DNA from: Salmonella enterica subsp. arizonae
GTDB taxonomy: Bacteria > Pseudomonadota > Gammaproteobacteria > Enterobacterales > Enterobacteriaceae
Length of the DNA stretch: 64,000 nucleotides
Direction of reading: 5' to 3'
Assembly (NCBI RefSeq): GCF_008692845.1
Contig: NZ_VXJW01000002.1
Span: forward strand, 62,001 to 126,000
The notes beneath the pieces were generated by a model that saw only the letters and a list, made by a program, of their open reading frames with translations, was not told where the DNA came from and made no database searches. This document shows, piece after piece, positions 1-10,539 of this stretch. The translations under genes were made by a program, and so were the position numbers. Position 1 is the first letter of the stretch. Every line of letters begins with the position of its first letter.

Positions 1-486
1 GGCATGGTGTTTCAACAGTTTTATCTGTTTCCGCATCTGACCGCGCTCGAAAATGTTATGTTCGGCCCTTTGCGCGTGCGCGGCGCAAAGAAAGAAGAAG
101 CGGAAAAACAGGCGAAAGAACTGTTAGCGAAAGTTGGGCTGGCGGAACGGGCGCACCACTACCCCTCAGAGCTTTCCGGCGGCCAGCAACAGCGCGTCGC
201 CATCGCCCGTGCGCTGGCAGTGAAGCCGAAAATGATGCTATTTGACGAGCCAACCTCCGCCCTGGACCCTGAACTGCGCCATGAAGTGCTGAAAGTCATG
301 CAGGATCTGGCGGAAGAAGGCATGACCATGGTTATTGTCACTCACGAAATCGGCTTTGCCGAAAAAGTCGCCTCGCGGCTGATTTTCATCGATAAAGGTC
401 GTATTGCCGAAGATGGCAGCCCACAGGCGCTGATCAAAAATCCGCCAAGTCCACGTTTACAGGAATTTTTACAGCACGTCTCCTGA
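1..486 (+). CDS. glnQ: Glutamine ABC transporter ATP-binding protein GlnQ (5' truncated by window edge)
   Basis: This is the C-terminal two thirds of an ABC ATPase that powers high-affinity glutamine import with GlnH and GlnP at the inner membrane. The frame is already open at base 1, so the first ~80 residues with the Walker A loop lie outside the window. Visible are the Q-loop ([10 protein letters not shown]), the signature [15 protein letters not shown], Walker [14 protein letters not shown] and the switch histidine in VTHEIGF. The sequence matches the polar amino-acid class of importers, and GlnQ is the member found beside ybiO in enterobacteria. The gene ends at TGA 484-486. Confidence 0.93.
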   Translation, partial: GMVFQQFYLFPHLTALENVMFGPLRVRGAKKEEAEKQAKELLAKVGLAERAHHYPSELSGGQQQRVAIARALAVKPKMMLFDEPTSALDPELRHEVLKVMQDLAEEGMTMVIVTHEIGFAEKVASRLIFIDKGRIAEDGSPQALIKNPPSPRLQEFLQHVS

Positions 487-490
487 TATA

Positions 491-520
491 TCGCCCTCCC
501 GGCCCTGCGGCAGGGAGGGT
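491..520 (+). terminator. Possible terminator hairpin after glnQ
   Basis: Just after the glnQ stop, CCCTCCC and GGGAGGG form a stem around a GC-rich loop. No clear T-run follows on the plus strand, so this may be a weak terminator or a processing or stability hairpin. Confidence 0.4.
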
Positions 521-604
521 ATCATGGAATAATCCCATTTCATTTTCCCTCCTCTGCGCCATCTATACTTAGTGTTTTGCGTCTCTTTTCTCACTGGAGG
601 AGTC

Positions 605-2827
605 ATGCGGTGGACCCTGTTCATCTTTTTTTGTCTACTGGGCGCTCCTGCCCATTCCGTCGCCATACCCAGCGTGACCACGGGGACATCAACCAGCCAG
701 CAGACAGCGACAGCGCCGGAGCCCAATACTGAGCAAAAAAAAGCGGCCTACGTAGCCCTGGCTGACGTTCTGGAGAACGAGGCTTCACGTAATGAATTGA
801 TAGCGCAGCTACGCGAATCTTCAACCACGCCGCCGACCGAACCGGCGTTTGCGCCGCCTGCGGCCAAAGATGAAAAAACGGTACTGGAGAACGTCACCAC
901 CCTCACCCGCCAGTACGGCGACGCTTTCGCCACCCGTTTCGCCCAGCTTTATCGCAACATCACCGATGCGCCGCACAAGCCGTTTAACTCGCAAACTTTC
1001 ACCAACGCGTTATCCCACTTTTTATTTCTGGCAGTCGCGGTATTTGGTTTTTATAGCGTGATACGGCTTTGCGCCCTGCCGTTATATCGAAAAATGGGCC
1101 TGTGGGCGCGAAAGAAAAACCGTGAGCGCAGCAACTGGCTGCAACTTCCGGCGATGATCGCCGGCGCGTTTATTATCGATCTCCTGCTACTGGCGCTGAC
1201 ATTATTTATCGGTCAAATGCTCAGTGATAATTTTCATGCCGGAAGTCGAACCATCGCTTTTCAGCAAAGCCTGTTCCTGAATGCCTTCGCGCTGATAGAG
1301 TTCTTTAAAGCGATTCTGCGGCTTATTTTTTGCCCTAATGTACCGGAATTACGTCCATTTACCATTCAGGACGCGACAGCCCGTTACTGGAATCGCCGTA
1401 TGAGTTCGCTTAGCAGTTTGATTGGCTACGGGCTAATTGTTGCCGTTCCGATTATTTCAAACCAGGTGAATGTTCAGGTTGGCGCGATGGCTAATGTGGC
1501 GATCATGCTCTGCATCACTATCTGGGCGCTATACCTGATCTTTAGAAACAAAGCTGAGATTACGCAACATTTGTTAAATCTGGCAGAACGGTCATTAGCC
1601 TTTTTTAGCCTGTTTATCCGCGCCTTCGCGCTGGTGTGGCACTGGCTGGCCAGCGCTTACTTTATCGTGCTGTTTTTCTTTTCGTTATTCGATCCTGGCA
1701 ATAGCCTGAAGTTTATGATGGGCGCGACCGTCCGTAGTCTGGCGATTATTGGCATCGCTGCGTTTATCTCCGGCATGTTTACCCGCTGGATAGCGAAAAC
1801 CATCACCCTGTCGCCCCATACGCAACGCAATTACCCGGAACTACAAAAGCGGCTTAACGGCTGGCTCTCCTCGGCGCTGAAAGTCGCACGCTTTCTGACC
1901 GTCTGCGTCACCGTCATGCTATTGCTCAACGCCTGGGGGCTATTCGATTTCTGGCACTGGCTACATTATGGCGCCGGGGAAAAGATGGTCGATATCCTTA
2001 TCCGTATCGCGTTGATCTTATTCTTCTCCGCCGTGGGCTGGACGATTCTCGCCAGCCTGATCGAGAATCGCCTGGCCTCCGATATTCATGGTCGCCCGTT
2101 ACCCAGCGCCCGCACGCGCACCCTGCTGACGCTGTTTCGCAATGCGCTGGCGGTGATCATCAGCACCATTACCATCATGATTGTGTTATCGGAAATCGGC
2201 GTCAATATCGCGCCATTGCTGGCTGGCGCGGGTGCGTTAGGCCTGGCGATCTCTTTCGGATCGCAAACACTGGTGAAAGATATTATTACCGGCGTCTTTA
2301 TCCAATTTGAAAACGGGATGAATACCGGCGATTTAGTCACCATAGGTCCACTAACGGGGACGGTCGAAAGAATGTCGATTCGTTCCGTCGGTGTACGGCA
2401 GGATACCGGGGCATACCATATTATTCCGTGGTCCTCTATCACCACTTTCGCCAACTTTGTGCGGGGTATCGGCTCTGTTGTCGCCAACTATGATGTGGAT
2501 CGCCATGAGGATGCGGATAAAGCGAATCAGGCGCTGAAAGACGCGGTGACGGCCCTGATGCAAACGGAGGATATTCGCGGACTGATTATTGGCGAACCCA
2601 CGTTCGCCGGTATTGTCGGTTTAACGAACACGGCGTTTACCTTACGCGTATCATTCACCACGCTACCGCTCAAGCAGTGGACGGTACGTTTTGCTCTTGA
2701 TAGCCAGGTGAAAAAGCATTTTGATCTCGCCAATGTCCGCGCGCCGGTGCAAACGTATCAGATTCTGCCCGCTCCCGTTGGCGGTCCATTGCCTGATTCA
2801 TTGCCGCCACGCGAACCGACGATTTAG
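605..2827 (+). CDS. ybiO: MscS-family mechanosensitive channel YbiO
   Basis: A large inner-membrane channel of the MscS family, about 740 residues, that opens under membrane tension to release solutes on osmotic downshock. The start is ATG 605, preceded by GGAGGAG; it yields a signal-like N-terminus ([17 protein letters not shown]). The frame is open 11 codons further upstream, but without such a ribosome site. A periplasmic stretch of about 120 residues is followed by many hydrophobic segments. The pore helix and beta domain lie near residues 535-600 ([19 protein letters not shown], then [10 protein letters not shown]). Length and order match YbiO. The 3' end overlaps the convergent rlmF by 4 bases. 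Confidence 0.93.
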   Translation: MRWTLFIFFCLLGAPAHSVAIPSVTTGTSTSQQTATAPEPNTEQKKAAYVALADVLENEASRNELIAQLRESSTTPPTEPAFAPPAAKDEKTVLENVTTLTRQYGDAFATRFAQLYRNITDAPHKPFNSQTFTNALSHFLFLAVAVFGFYSVIRLCALPLYRKMGLWARKKNRERSNWLQLPAMIAGAFIIDLLLLALTLFIGQMLSDNFHAGSRTIAFQQSLFLNAFALIEFFKAILRLIFCPNVPELRPFTIQDATARYWNRRMSSLSSLIGYGLIVAVPIISNQVNVQVGAMANVAIMLCITIWALYLIFRNKAEITQHLLNLAERSLAFFSLFIRAFALVWHWLASAYFIVLFFFSLFDPGNSLKFMMGATVRSLAIIGIAAFISGMFTRWIAKTITLSPHTQRNYPELQKRLNGWLSSALKVARFLTVCVTVMLLLNAWGLFDFWHWLHYGAGEKMVDILIRIALILFFSAVGWTILASLIENRLASDIHGRPLPSARTRTLLTLFRNALAVIISTITIMIVLSEIGVNIAPLLAGAGALGLAISFGSQTLVKDIITGVFIQFENGMNTGDLVTIGPLTGTVERMSIRSVGVRQDTGAYHIIPWSSITTFANFVRGIGSVVANYDVDRHEDADKANQALKDAVTALMQTEDIRGLIIGEPTFAGIVGLTNTAFTLRVSFTTLPLKQWTVRFALDSQVKKHFDLANVRAPVQTYQILPAPVGGPLPDSLPPREPTI

Positions 2828-3750
2828 CGTTTACGGGTGATAAAACGGCGACGCTGGTCATCATCCATAAAGGTCCAGGCAATAAAGCGGCTTTGCTTTT
2901 GCCCCTGGGCCATCTCTTTTTTCACTACCTTCACCGCGCCCACCTCCGTCAGCGCCCGGTAAAGCGGCGGTAAATTCTCACCGCGCGACACCAACGTCGT
3001 AAACCACAATACCTGACGACGGAAGGTTTGGCTTTCAGCAATCATTTTTTTAATAAATGTAACTTCACCGCCTTCACAGCATAACTCCTGCTGTTGGCCG
3101 CCAAAGTTTAGCACATCGTCTCTCTTCTGCCCCAGATTGCGACGCTTACGCTCGCTGCCCGCGCGGGCCGCGGCGGCGGAATCGTGAAACGGCGGGTTAC
3201 AAAGCGTTGCGTCATAGTATTCATTTTTATGAATGATGCCGGTAAAAATGGCCGTCGAATCTTTTTGACGACGCAGACGAATCGCGCGGCTTAGCCCCGT
3301 ATTTGCCTGAATGATAGCCTGCGCGCTGGACATCGCCGCTTCGCTGATTTCACTGCCGGTAAATCGCCAGCCATATTCATATGCGCCGATAAGCGGATAA
3401 ATACAGTTAGCCCCCACGCCCACATCCAGAATATTTGCCTGCACCGGAATACTCCCTGTCGTTTCGCCAAGCAGATCCGCCAGATGGTGAATATAATCCG
3501 CACGACCAGGCACCGGCGGACATAAAAACCCTTGCGGAATGTCCCAGTGTGTGACGGCATAAAAATGCGCCAGCAATGCCTTATTGAGCGCTTTTACCGC
3601 TTGCGGATTGGCAAAATCAACGCTCTGTTCACCTGCGGGCGTGCGGGTAAGAAAGGACGTCAATTCCGGCGTGGTCTGACACAGTGCGGCGAGATCATAA
3701 CGGTGTTGATGGCGGTTGCGCGGGTGTAACCCCGGTTTCTGGGCGGACAT
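2824..3750 (-). CDS. rlmF: 23S rRNA m6A1618 methyltransferase RlmF
   Basis: A 308-residue SAM-dependent methyltransferase (formerly YbiN) that methylates N6 of adenine 1618 in 23S rRNA. The SAM-binding loop ILDVGVGAN is at residues 107-115, and the catalytic motif NPPF of N6-adenine methylases at 185-188 is intact. The start at 3750 is preceded on its strand by an AAGGAGA-like site. It is a single gene, convergent with ybiO and divergent from ybiI. Confidence 0.94.
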   Translation of the reverse strand: MSAQKPGLHPRNRHQHRYDLAALCQTTPELTSFLTRTPAGEQSVDFANPQAVKALNKALLAHFYAVTHWDIPQGFLCPPVPGRADYIHHLADLLGETTGSIPVQANILDVGVGANCIYPLIGAYEYGWRFTGSEISEAAMSSAQAIIQANTGLSRAIRLRRQKDSTAIFTGIIHKNEYYDATLCNPPFHDSAAAARAGSERKRRNLGQKRDDVLNFGGQQQELCCEGGEVTFIKKMIAESQTFRRQVLWFTTLVSRGENLPPLYRALTEVGAVKVVKKEMAQGQKQSRFIAWTFMDDDQRRRFITRKR

Positions 3751-3954
3751 GGCATTCTCCTTTTAGCAGCGGCGTAAGATACCCGTATAACGCCACGAGG
3801 TAAATATACCAACGCGAATTCCCTGCCTCGCTCGTTTCATCTGATACCTAAATATTATTTGCCCTTCTTATGGTCTGAAAAGATCGCGCGATGCGATTTT
3901 CGAGTCTGACAACGCTACACTTAAAACGTGTACCGATACAATGAGGAGAACGTG

Positions 3955-4221
3955 ATGGCATCCGGCTGGGCAAAAGATGACGCAGTGAATGAACAAATCA
4001 ACAATACTATTGAAGATGCCGTCGCCCGCGCTCGCGGCGAACTTCCGCACGGCGAAAGTCTCTATGAATGCGAAACTTGCGGCGACCCTATTCCCGAAGC
4101 GCGGCGTAAAGCCGTACCCGGCGTTCGGTTATGCGTCTCCTGCCAACAGGAGAAAGATTTACATAATGCAACATTTTCAGGATATAATCGCAGGGGTTCA
4201 AAGGACAGCCAGTTACGCTGA
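3955..4221 (+). CDS. ybiI: DksA/TraR-type zinc-finger protein YbiI
   Basis: A small (88-residue) protein with a C-terminal four-cysteine zinc finger, Cys39-x2-Cys42 and Cys60-x2-Cys63 (ECETCG and LCVSCQ), as in the DksA/TraR family. It lacks the long DksA coiled-coil and is of the short TraR-like size. ATG 3955 follows ATGAGGAG at a good distance and was chosen over an in-frame upstream start at 3928. The family binds RNA polymerase through the secondary channel; the role of YbiI itself is not established here. Confidence 0.9.
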   Translation: MASGWAKDDAVNEQINNTIEDAVARARGELPHGESLYECETCGDPIPEARRKAVPGVRLCVSCQQEKDLHNATFSGYNRRGSKDSQLR

Positions 4222-4505
4222 CTTTTCTTTACCCAAATCACCATTATTATCCATTCCTTTACTCTCATGCTTTTTAGCGTTCTGCGTCGCAAAATGTGCC
4301 ATTAACTTCGACTCTGTAAAGCCGGGTGACAAGAACGGTAAACTGCACCGTTGAATTAATTAATAATCAATAGGTTATTTGTCATTCAAAAATTTTGAGC
4401 AAAGCCGTCAATTCTATTCGATTTTATCTTTCGCAAAAAACCGTGATACTCATCACATCGACGGAACAACGTCCCATAGACAGAATAAACTGCGAGAGAT
4501 GAACC

Positions 4506-4766
4506 ATGAAAACCATTGAATATGCTGTTGCAGCTATCGCGCTTTCTACCCTTTCTTTTGGCGTTTTTGCCGCAGAGCCGGTTAGCGCGTCCCAAACGCA
4601 AAACCTGCACAAAATCGGCGTAGTGTCTGCCGACGGCGCCACCACGCTGGATGGTCTTGAGGCTAAACTGGCCGAAAAAGCCGCCGCCGCTGGCGCAAGC
4701 GCTTATAACATCACCTCCGCCGTTGGTAATGACAAAATGAGCGGCACTGCGGTGATTTATAAATGA
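4506..4766 (+). CDS. ybiJ: Periplasmic DUF1471 stress protein YbiJ
   Basis: An 86-residue secreted protein of the DUF1471 (YhcN/BhsA/McbA) family. A signal peptide of about 22 residues ends at FGVFA; the mature part has the family core (KIGVVSADGATTLDGLEAKL) and the C-terminal SGTAVIYK strand. Members act in the periplasm in stress and biofilm responses; the exact job is unknown. The GAGAG site just upstream of ATG 4506 fits the start. A strong terminator follows about 130 bases downstream. Confidence 0.92.
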   Translation: MKTIEYAVAAIALSTLSFGVFAAEPVSASQTQNLHKIGVVSADGATTLDGLEAKLAEKAAAAGASAYNITSAVGNDKMSGTAVIYK

Positions 4767-4894
4767 TTTATCTGTCCGTCAGATTTCAGGCTGTAACAAC
4801 GCTGTTGTCTGAATTCTGACAGGAACGACCCTCGTCTGTTTGCCAACAGACCCACTGCTCTAACCCTCATTAACCCTGTTTGTTACCCTTATTT

Positions 4895-4923
4895 GCCCGT
4901 CCACCTCTGGACGGGCTTTTTTT
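4895..4923 (+). terminator. Rho-independent terminator downstream of ybiJ
   Basis: A perfect 9-bp stem (GCCCGTCCA / TGGACGGGC) with a 4-base loop is followed by seven T residues. It ends a few bases before the 3' end of the convergent ybiB, and the A-rich left flank is too weak to make it clearly bidirectional. Confidence 0.9.
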
Positions 4924-4928
4924 ATTCG

Positions 4929-5897
4929 CTAAAAAGTCTGTGCGACTCGCGCAAGCCCGTCTTCTAACGTAGCGGCCTCTCCCGTCGCAACCAGACAACA
5001 GGCCATTTGCGTTTTTAATGATTGCGGCACCGGTTCACGCCCGGCAAGACAACGCTCAATCCAGCGCGCGGTGACTTCAGGATCTTTATTCGCAGGCATT
5101 GAAAGCGACTTGTCGTGCGTGTCGCTCTGACGCTCATGTAATACCTGCACGCCGCGGCTATCAATCAGGCTGATTTGCGGACAGCGTTGCGGGTTGGCAT
5201 AGACTTCGCCTTCGGTGCCATGCATCAACAAAGCTCGCCCGCCAACGCGGCTAAAAAAGGTCGCCACACGCGGTATATATTCAGGATGAGAAACGCTCGA
5301 TAAACGCAGCGCCGCGTCCTCAGCAAATGGCGTCGCCAGCTTGGCCAGCGAATGCGCGCTGTTGCGCACGCCCATCCGCCAGCGCATCGCCAGTTGTTTT
5401 TCCAGCGGCGGACAGAGCGCGCTTACCGGGACAAAAACCGGCTGGTGCCCATCCAGTTTGGCCTGCGCTTGCCCGGCGTGCAATGTGGGCATCACCCCCA
5501 TCAGCGCAAAAATCGTTTCGGTCAACACTCGCCCAGGATCTTCGCTCACGCCATGCACCACAACGGGAAATCCAAGCTTGTGCAATAAAATAGCCAGTAG
5601 CGGCGTCAGGTTGGCCTGTTTACGCGCGCCATTGTAGCTGGGAATAACGACCGGCATCGGTTTAGCCACAGGCGGCGTCAAACGGAAGGTATGGTGTTGC
5701 ATAGCGTCATAAAATCCACGCATTTCGGCTTCGCCTTCGCCTTTAATACGCAGCGCCATCAATATACCGCCCATTTCCAGGTCGGGGACGTCGCCATTCA
5801 GCATTCGGGTATACAAACCGCGCGCGGTATCCTGATCCAGATCGCGGGCGTGATTTTTACCTCGCCCGATCTCTTTGATGATCTTGCGATAATCCAT
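4929..5897 (-). CDS. ybiB: TrpD2-family nucleic-acid-binding protein YbiB
   Basis: A 322-residue protein with the fold of anthranilate phosphoribosyltransferase (TrpD). In the E. coli homologue it binds DNA and RNA rather than making tryptophan precursors. The N-terminal helical domain (residues 1-80, starting DYRKIIKEIGRGKNHARDLD) and the following alpha/beta domain are visible; the phosphoribosyl-binding GTGGD motif of true TrpD is absent. It lies 29 bases downstream of dinG on the same strand and probably shares the SOS-controlled dinG transcript. Confidence 0.9.
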   Translation of the reverse strand: MDYRKIIKEIGRGKNHARDLDQDTARGLYTRMLNGDVPDLEMGGILMALRIKGEGEAEMRGFYDAMQHHTFRLTPPVAKPMPVVIPSYNGARKQANLTPLLAILLHKLGFPVVVHGVSEDPGRVLTETIFALMGVMPTLHAGQAQAKLDGHQPVFVPVSALCPPLEKQLAMRWRMGVRNSAHSLAKLATPFAEDAALRLSSVSHPEYIPRVATFFSRVGGRALLMHGTEGEVYANPQRCPQISLIDSRGVQVLHERQSDTHDKSLSMPANKDPEVTARWIERCLAGREPVPQSLKTQMACCLVATGEAATLEDGLARVAQTF

Positions 5898-5926
5898 TGA
5901 AAGCTCCTTGAAGTGTGCTCACAGCA

Positions 5927-8071
5927 TTAACGCCGTCGGCGGCGTGCAGGTTTTGCTTTTGGTTTTACTATAACGTCTGGCATAGCAGGCTGCTCTATCG
6001 GAAAAACAGGTAAGGCATTCAGTAGACGCTGCCCGTAGTTTTTGGTCAACAAGCGCTTATCATAAATGACCACTTCTCCCCGACAGCCGTGGCTACGGAT
6101 CAACCGCCCCACCTGCTGAATTAAATTAAATGACGCGCTCGGTAAGCTTTGTACCTCAAACGGATAGCGGTTCAGGCTTTTTAGCCATTCGCCTTCAGTG
6201 ATCACGACCGGGCTATCGATCGGCGGAAAAGCAATTTTATGGATATGGACCTGAGTCAGTAGCTCACCTTTAAGATCCAGGCCTTCGGCAAAAGACTGAA
6301 GTCCAACCAGCACGCTGCGTTCGCCGCTCTCCACCCGCTTACGGTGCAGTTCCACCAGCCGATAACGCGGCTGATCACCCTGGACTAAGAGGAGTAAGCG
6401 CAAATCAGCGACATGCTCCAGAAAACGCTGCATCGCCCGTCCGCTGGCGAATAGCACCAGCATACCGTGATGCTTTTTGCTCTCCAGTTGCTCGCGAAAG
6501 TAGGCCGCCATTTCGGCAATATGCCGCTCTTCGTTATCAATGGTGGGTTCATAGCGCATCTGAGGAATCACCAGTTTCCCCTGCGCCACATGATTAAACG
6601 GCGAATCCAGCGCCACAAAGCGGTCGCCGGCTTTTTCTTTTAAGCCGCTCATTTCCTGCAGGCGCGAAAAGCTATTGAGCGAGCGCAGTGTCGCCGAGGT
6701 GACAATAATGTGCGGTACGCTACGCCATAGCAGCTTTTCCAACTGATCGCTGACGCGGATGCCCACACAATGGAACCAGACATGCATTTGCCCGTCCCGC
6801 ACCTCGCGCGTCGCCCATTTGGACACTGGCGCGCCCGAAGACTGCGCCATTGAAGCCAGCCGCCATAATTTGCTTTGCGCCTCGAACATTCCCAGCGCCC
6901 GGTTCATCTGTAAAATTATCCGATGCAAACGCACAATATCGTGCGACCCCGTTTTATCGCTAAGATCGTTAAGGAAGGATTCCGCCAACCCGCGCAGCGT
7001 TTCGGTCAGCTTTGCCAGCCGCTGACAGATCGCCATGACCTCATCAGGCAGCTCGCCCATCGCAAAACGGTGCTCCGCTTCCTGCGTCGCGGGCATATAC
7101 AGATTAAGAATGCCATTGAGCGAGGCGATCAGTTCGTAGACCTCCTCGCAATGGGCGTTAAGTCGCTCAGGGTTCGCTAGCGGCGGCGGGGTTTTAGGGC
7201 GAAATTGCTCCATGCAGGTCGCTACCAGTTTGCTAAACAGATCCAGTTGCAGGCGATACCAGGAAGCGGTAATTTCCGCGCTCATCTCCAGCGCGTCGCG
7301 AGCGACATCGGGCAGATGATGACCTTCATCCAGTACCAACAGCAGATGCTTTGGTTCCGGCAACACGGCTTCGCTTTCCATCGCCGCCATCACCAGCGCG
7401 TGATTCGCTACCACGACCTCCGCTTCCTGTATTTCACGCCGGGCGACAAAGAATGGGCATTCGCGGTAATAATGACAGTTGCGGTTCAGACAGCTAGCTT
7501 TATCGGTACTTAATCGCCGCCATAGCTCGTCGTTAATAGCAATATCGGTATGATCCCGTAGACCATCCCATTTATAGCTGTCGAGATCTCCTTTCAGCCT
7601 GGCGCAGCGCTTTTGCTCTTCCTGATTATTGGGCGTCAGTTCGTCATCAAGAAAAGCGAGCAGATCCTGCTGCGCAGGCTCGCTACTGGCCAGCGCCGCC
7701 AGGTTTCGCGGACACACGTAACGCCCGCGGCCAAAGGCGGCGGTAAAGCGCAGATCGGGAATGATTTTTCGCAGCAGCGGTAGATCCTTGCTAAAGATCT
7801 GATCCTGTAACGCCACGTTAGCGGTACTGACCACCAGCGTTTTTTGCTCTTCACGGGCAATGGCGATGCCGGGAATAAGATAGGAGAGGGTTTTCCCGAC
7901 GCCGGTCGGCGCTTCAATAGCCAGATGTCTCCCTTCTTCCCCGGCCAGCGTTTTAGCGACGTCAGCAATCATCTGCCGCTGCGGCGCACGGGGAATAAAG
8001 TCGGGAATCTGCTCCTGAAGCGCCTTATACCAGGCGGCTATTTGCGCTTTCAGCGCAGCGGTCAATGCCAT
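5927..8071 (-). CDS. dinG: ATP-dependent DNA helicase DinG
   Basis: A 714-residue XPD-like superfamily 2 helicase that unwinds 5'-3', including R-loops and D-loops. Walker A is APTGVGKT (about 54-61). Four cysteines (RYVCPRN; ASCLNRNCHYYRECPFF) form the iron-sulphur cluster domain. The DEGH box is in LVLDEGHHLPD, and the C-terminal motif VI is QQVGRLIRS. Length matches the enterobacterial protein. An SOS box lies 15 bases upstream of the start, so LexA control is expected; ybiB follows in the same direction. Confidence 0.96.
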   Translation of the reverse strand: MALTAALKAQIAAWYKALQEQIPDFIPRAPQRQMIADVAKTLAGEEGRHLAIEAPTGVGKTLSYLIPGIAIAREEQKTLVVSTANVALQDQIFSKDLPLLRKIIPDLRFTAAFGRGRYVCPRNLAALASSEPAQQDLLAFLDDELTPNNQEEQKRCARLKGDLDSYKWDGLRDHTDIAINDELWRRLSTDKASCLNRNCHYYRECPFFVARREIQEAEVVVANHALVMAAMESEAVLPEPKHLLLVLDEGHHLPDVARDALEMSAEITASWYRLQLDLFSKLVATCMEQFRPKTPPPLANPERLNAHCEEVYELIASLNGILNLYMPATQEAEHRFAMGELPDEVMAICQRLAKLTETLRGLAESFLNDLSDKTGSHDIVRLHRIILQMNRALGMFEAQSKLWRLASMAQSSGAPVSKWATREVRDGQMHVWFHCVGIRVSDQLEKLLWRSVPHIIVTSATLRSLNSFSRLQEMSGLKEKAGDRFVALDSPFNHVAQGKLVIPQMRYEPTIDNEERHIAEMAAYFREQLESKKHHGMLVLFASGRAMQRFLEHVADLRLLLLVQGDQPRYRLVELHRKRVESGERSVLVGLQSFAEGLDLKGELLTQVHIHKIAFPPIDSPVVITEGEWLKSLNRYPFEVQSLPSASFNLIQQVGRLIRSHGCRGEVVIYDKRLLTKNYGQRLLNALPVFPIEQPAMPDVIVKPKAKPARRRRR

Positions 8072-8085
8072 GAGAAAACCTGAAA

Positions 8086-8105
8086 TACTGTATAAACAGC
8101 CACTA
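8086..8105 (-). promoter_or_regulatory. LexA (SOS) box of dinG
   Basis: The sequence TACTGTATAAACAGCCACTA keeps the strong CTGT half-site, while the other half is degenerate (CCAC instead of ACAG). It is nearly identical to the dinG operator of E. coli as I recall it. Its place just upstream of the dinG start fits LexA repression. Confidence 0.85.
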
Positions 8106-8180
8106 TTGTGTCACATTTCAGGGTCGGGAAATACCTTTTTTGCTGGTTCTGGAAGGCGGCTCGCAACGCCGCTTTGATGT

Positions 8181-8257
8181 GCCGGATGGCGGCGGCACGC
8201 GCCTTATCCGGCATGGGCCACGTGAAATGCAGACCCGGTAAGCGCAGCGCCACCGGG
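8181..8257. repeat. REP elements between dinG and rhlE
   Basis: Two REP-type imperfect palindromes lie in tandem: GCCGGATGGCGGC...CCTTATCCGGC (8181-8212) and CCCGGTAAGCGC...CACCGGG (8234-8257). Such units are typical of enterobacterial intergenic DNA at 3' ends of transcripts, here after rhlE. Confidence 0.85.
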
Positions 8258-8276
8258 CATTTTTGCGGAATAATAT

Positions 8277-9635
8277 TTACTGGGCGGGCGTAATTCTGCG
8301 CGGACGACGCGGCGGGCGTACTTTATCGCCAGCGGGTTTCCCCTCGCCTGTACGCGGTTTTGGTTTTGCCTTCGCCGCTCCGCTATCCTGACGTCGCGGC
8401 TGCTGGTTGCGTCCCGCTCCTCCCTGGCTTTGACCGCGTCCACGACCGCCGCCGCGTTGCTGACGGCCATTCTGAATCGGCTCCGCTTTAATCGACGGAT
8501 CCGGCTCATAGCCCGGCGTAGTAATGCGCGGTATCTCTTTTTTCAGCAACTTTTCGATATCGCGCAACAACTTGTGCTCGTCAATACAGACCAGCGACAG
8601 CGCCTCGCCAGTTGCCGCTGCACGCCCGGTACGGCCAATACGGTGTACATAATCTTCCGGCACGTTCGGCAGTTCATAGTTGACCACATGCGGCAGTTCT
8701 TCAATATCCAGACCTCGCGCCGCAATATCTGTCGCTACCAATACGCGGAGATCGCCGGATTTAAAATCCGCCAGCGCGCGGGTACGTGCGCCCTGCGATT
8801 TATTACCGTGGATCGCTGCGCTGCGAATACCGTCTTTATTAAGCTGTTCCGCCAAATGGTTTGCGCCATGCTTGGTACGGGTGAAGACCAACACCTGCTG
8901 CCAGTTACCCTGGCCAATCAGCAGCGACAGAAGCTCGCGTTTGCGTTTTTTATCCACAAAGTGTACGTGTTGCGTCACCTGTTCTGACGCCGTGTTACGG
9001 CGCGCCACTTCAATTTCCAGCGGGTTATGCAGCAGCTTTTCGGCGAGCGCTTTGATGTCGTCCGAGAAAGTAGCGGAGAACAGCAGATTCTGGCGTTTTG
9101 GCGGCAGTTTTGCCAGCACGCGACGAATGTCGTGAATGAAGCCCATATCCAGCATCCGGTCGGCTTCGTCCAGCACGAGGATTTCAATCTGATCCAGCTT
9201 CACCGCATTCTGATGTTCCAGATCCAGCAGACGTCCCGGCGTCGCCACCAGCACATCCACGCCGCCGCGCAGTTTCATCATCTGCGGATTGATGCTTACG
9301 CCGCCAAACACCACCAACGAGCGAATTTTGAGATATTTACTGTAATCTCTGACGTTTTCGCCAATTTGCGCCGCCAGCTCGCGGGTTGGCGTGAGGATCA
9401 ACGCGCGCACCGGGCGACGACCTTTAGCGTGCGGCTGATGGGTAATCAGATGCTGCAACAATGGCAGGGTAAAGCCCGCCGTTTTACCGGTCCCGGTCTG
9501 GGCGCTGGCCATCAGATCGCGGCCTTCCAGCACGGCGGGAATCGCCTGCTGCTGAATAGGGGTAGGTTCACGGTAACCCTGCTCGGCAATGGCGCGCAGG
9601 ATATCAGGGTTTAATCCCAGGGAATCAAAAGACAT
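8277..9635 (-). CDS. rhlE: DEAD-box ATP-dependent RNA helicase RhlE
   Basis: A 452-residue DEAD-box helicase linked to ribosome assembly. Visible in order are the Q motif ([12 protein letters not shown]), motif [10 protein letters not shown] (around 43-51), the DEAD box in [15 protein letters not shown] in LLFSATFSD, and motif [11 protein letters not shown]. The C-terminal 70 residues are a basic glycine-, arginine- and proline-rich tail typical of RhlE. It is divergent from cecR, whose palindromic operator lies in the 229-base gap between the two genes; in E. coli CecR regulates both sides. Confidence 0.96.
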   Translation of the reverse strand: MSFDSLGLNPDILRAIAEQGYREPTPIQQQAIPAVLEGRDLMASAQTGTGKTAGFTLPLLQHLITHQPHAKGRRPVRALILTPTRELAAQIGENVRDYSKYLKIRSLVVFGGVSINPQMMKLRGGVDVLVATPGRLLDLEHQNAVKLDQIEILVLDEADRMLDMGFIHDIRRVLAKLPPKRQNLLFSATFSDDIKALAEKLLHNPLEIEVARRNTASEQVTQHVHFVDKKRKRELLSLLIGQGNWQQVLVFTRTKHGANHLAEQLNKDGIRSAAIHGNKSQGARTRALADFKSGDLRVLVATDIAARGLDIEELPHVVNYELPNVPEDYVHRIGRTGRAAATGEALSLVCIDEHKLLRDIEKLLKKEIPRITTPGYEPDPSIKAEPIQNGRQQRGGGRGRGQSQGGAGRNQQPRRQDSGAAKAKPKPRTGEGKPAGDKVRPPRRPRRITPAQ

Positions 9636-9827
9636 AACTACTCCGGACCGCCCCGACCGTTGCCGGTGTAGTTTTCAGGGAGATGCTCAAATTTGGAATG
9701 ACAAAAACCACAATGTCATGAAGGGGCGGAGTGTAGCAGTTTTTGTGATGCGGCGCATAAATTATCCCGAAAGGTGGCAGAGACAAATTAATCGACCACA
9801 CTGGACAAGTACCATTATGAGTCATAA

Positions 9828-9851
9828 TCTTAATCAATCGATTGATTAAGA
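9828..9851. promoter_or_regulatory. 24-bp perfect palindrome, probable CecR operator
   Basis: A perfect 24-bp palindrome centred on ATCGAT, with TTAATCAAT half-sites, lies 13 bases upstream of the cecR ATG in the rhlE/cecR gap. TetR-family regulators bind such dyads, and this position fits autoregulation plus control of rhlE and ybhGFSR. The assignment to CecR is by position and family knowledge. Confidence 0.8.
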
Positions 9852-9864
9852 ATTAGGGCGTGTG

Positions 9865-10539
9865 ATGAATATTCCTACCACGACCACCAAGGGTGAGCAG
9901 GCGAAAAGTCAGCTAATTGCCGCCGCGCTGGCGCAGTTTGGCGAATATGGCCTGCATGCCACCACGCGCGATATCGCTGCGCTAGCGGGGCAAAACATTG
10001 CCGCCATTACTTACTATTTCGGCTCAAAAGAGGATTTATACCTCGCCTGCGCCCAGTGGATTGCCGATTTTCTTGGCGAAAAATTTCGCCTCCATGCTGA
10101 AAAAGCGGAACGTCTATTTAGCCAGCCAGACCCTGACCGGGACGCTATACGCGAGCTGATTCTGCTCGCCTGCAAGAACATGATTATGCTGCTGACGCAG
10201 GAACACACCGTCAACCTGAGCAAATTTATTTCACGCGAGCAGCTCTCTCCCACGTCGGCCTATCAACTGGTTCATGAACAGGTTATCGATCCGTTGCACA
10301 CCCATCTGACAAGATTGGTTGCCGCTTATACTGGCTGCGACGCCAATGATACGCGCATGATTTTGCATACCCATGCCTTACTGGGCGAAGTGCTGGCATT
10401 TCGTCTCGGCAAAGAAACTATTTTGTTACGTACCGGCTGGCCGCAGTTTGATGAAGAAAAAGCGGAGCTGATTTACCAGACGGTAACCTGCCACATCGAT
10501 CTTATTCTGCACGGTTTAACGCAAAGGAGTCTGGACTGA
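9865..10539 (+). CDS. cecR: TetR-family regulator CecR (YbiH)
   Basis: A 224-residue TetR-type repressor. The N-terminal helix-turn-helix is seen at about residues 10-55 ([14 protein letters not shown], then [20 protein letters not shown]), followed by a helical ligand domain. In E. coli CecR controls rhlE and the ybhGFSR exporter and affects sensitivity to cefoperazone and chloramphenicol. ATG 9865 is taken as start; an adjacent GTG one codon earlier is less likely. Its TGA overlaps the ATG of ybhG, so it heads the exporter operon. Confidence 0.93.
   Translation: MNIPTTTTKGEQAKSQLIAAALAQFGEYGLHATTRDIAALAGQNIAAITYYFGSKEDLYLACAQWIADFLGEKFRLHAEKAERLFSQPDPDRDAIRELILLACKNMIMLLTQEHTVNLSKFISREQLSPTSAYQLVHEQVIDPLHTHLTRLVAAYTGCDANDTRMILHTHALLGEVLAFRLGKETILLRTGWPQFDEEKAELIYQTVTCHIDLILHGLTQRSLD

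Noticed and set aside
8430..9614. Long frames antisense to rhlE, and similar long antisense frames over dinG, ybhR and clsB
   Set aside because: They mirror real genes in GC-rich DNA, have no family features and no ribosome sites.
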